Of a stretch of DNA of 51,261 nucleotides, positions 50,890 to 51,261 are shown piece by piece. Position numbers and translations under genes: made by a program. Origin of the DNA: Roseburia sp. GTDB lineage: Bacteria > Bacillota > Clostridia > Lachnospirales > Lachnospiraceae. The notes beneath the pieces are model-generated. The model saw only the letters and a list, made by a program, of their open reading frames with translations, was not told where the DNA came from and ran no database searches. Where the stretch lies: positions 1-51,261 of the forward strand of contig JAGBEG010000019.1 in NCBI GenBank assembly GCA_017937095.1, written 5' to 3'. Every line of letters starts with the position of its first letter. Within the stretch, counting starts at the first letter, position 1.

Positions 50890-51153
50890 ACATCAGATAT
50901 TATGTCTAGAATAAGGATTAAGTCAGAGGTCATTGAGGCAACCTATACAAAAACCTGGATAGCCTATCGCAAAGAAAAAGCAAAAGATAAAACAGCTAAA
51001 ATCAGATGAAACTAAATCCCTGACGAAATCAAGATTTTTTTAGAAAGCAAATGGTATCTGCAAGAGAAAACTCATACGCCCCTAGCAAAGCAGGAAATGA
51101 AAATGGTAATAATTCATGAACGAGAGTATGAAACTTTTTCTGTAAATAGTTAT
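50890..51153 (+). other. Possible gene remnant upstream of an IS element
   Basis: Two adjoining plus-strand frames look protein-like: one ending in EATYTKTWIAYRKEKAKDKT before TGA at 51006, and another reading ESKWYLQEKTHTPLAKQEMK to TAG near 51153. Neither has a proper start. They may be pieces of one decayed gene. I recognise no family. Confidence 0.3.
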
Positions 51154-51203
51154 TAGTAATAGGTCTTCTATGATAAAATCTAAATCATAGGAGGCCTTTT
51201 ATT

Positions 51204-51261
51204 ATGGCAAGAGAAAAGAAACCCGTACACAAAGTACAAATGACCGAAGGAAAACGTGATA
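51204..51261 (+). mobile_element. IS256-family transposase, 5' end only
   Basis: ATG 51204 has AGGAGG about 10 bases upstream. The 19 visible residues, MAREKKPVHKVQMTEGKRD, match the N-terminus typical of IS256-family transposases from Lachnospiraceae. The rest lies beyond the window, so the DDE domain cannot be checked. The left terminal repeat should lie in the AT-rich stretch before 51190; I could not delimit it. Confidence 0.72.

Overview
The window looks like chromosome of a spore-forming gut Clostridia bacterium, most likely Lachnospiraceae. It carries an alpha/beta-type small acid-soluble spore protein gene, Firmicutes-type ribosome binding sites (AGGAGG about 7-10 bases before most starts), a CcpA-type cre site, a PPi-dependent phosphofructokinase and a cellobiose phosphorylase. 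Genus cannot be decided from sequence alone. Housekeeping parts are GC-richer. The accessory block from about 23.4 to 37.8 kb is visibly AT-rich.

1-8.4 kb and on: a cellobiose/cellodextrin unit (5' end of a sugar-binding lipoprotein, a LacI-family repressor, and a divergent cellobiose phosphorylase, with four CGTTTTCG boxes between the divergent genes) is followed by PPi-phosphofructokinase. The phosphofructokinase promoter carries three 20-bp-spaced repeats and a cre site. Convergent to it is a minus-strand carbamate kinase - pyruvate kinase - nitroreductase run. 9.7-16.1 kb: the conserved protein quality-control operon tig-clpP-clpX-lon-engB. 16.3-18.1 kb: a membrane HD-GYP protein and a NUDIX hydrolase.

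18.3-39.6 kb: an accessory island, almost all on the minus strand. It holds ten GNAT acetyltransferase genes (two frameshifted) plus the scar of an eleventh, a methyltransferase, MazG-like and DJ-1-like proteins, a HExxH putative metalloprotease, a lipoprotein class D beta-lactamase, a P-loop kinase-like gene, a broken RhuM-Fic gene, a HAD phosphatase and a nucleotidyltransferase. Inside it sits a compact type I toxin-antitoxin locus with a LexA-like box in the toxin promoter. A MATE - two sugar O-acetyltransferases - PHP phosphatase run with a divergent AraC regulator is also here; the regulator is fused to the dead tail of a tyrosine recombinase, so this block looks like the residue of a mobile element.

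40-44.3 kb: a heterodimeric ABC exporter. Its leader carries a 27-codon upstream ORF followed by an intrinsic terminator, which suggests antibiotic-responsive attenuation. Palindrome-rich repeat arrays of about 120-bp period lie around it. 44.5-50.7 kb: spore protein, DJ-1 protein, then a BceRS-AB-like module (response regulator, kinase, terminator, ATPase, double hairpin, large FtsX-type permease). The window ends in the first codons of an IS256-family transposase.

Together the right two thirds are dominated by defence against small molecules (exporters, acetyltransferases, beta-lactamase, peptide-sensing module), while the left third is core carbon metabolism and proteostasis.
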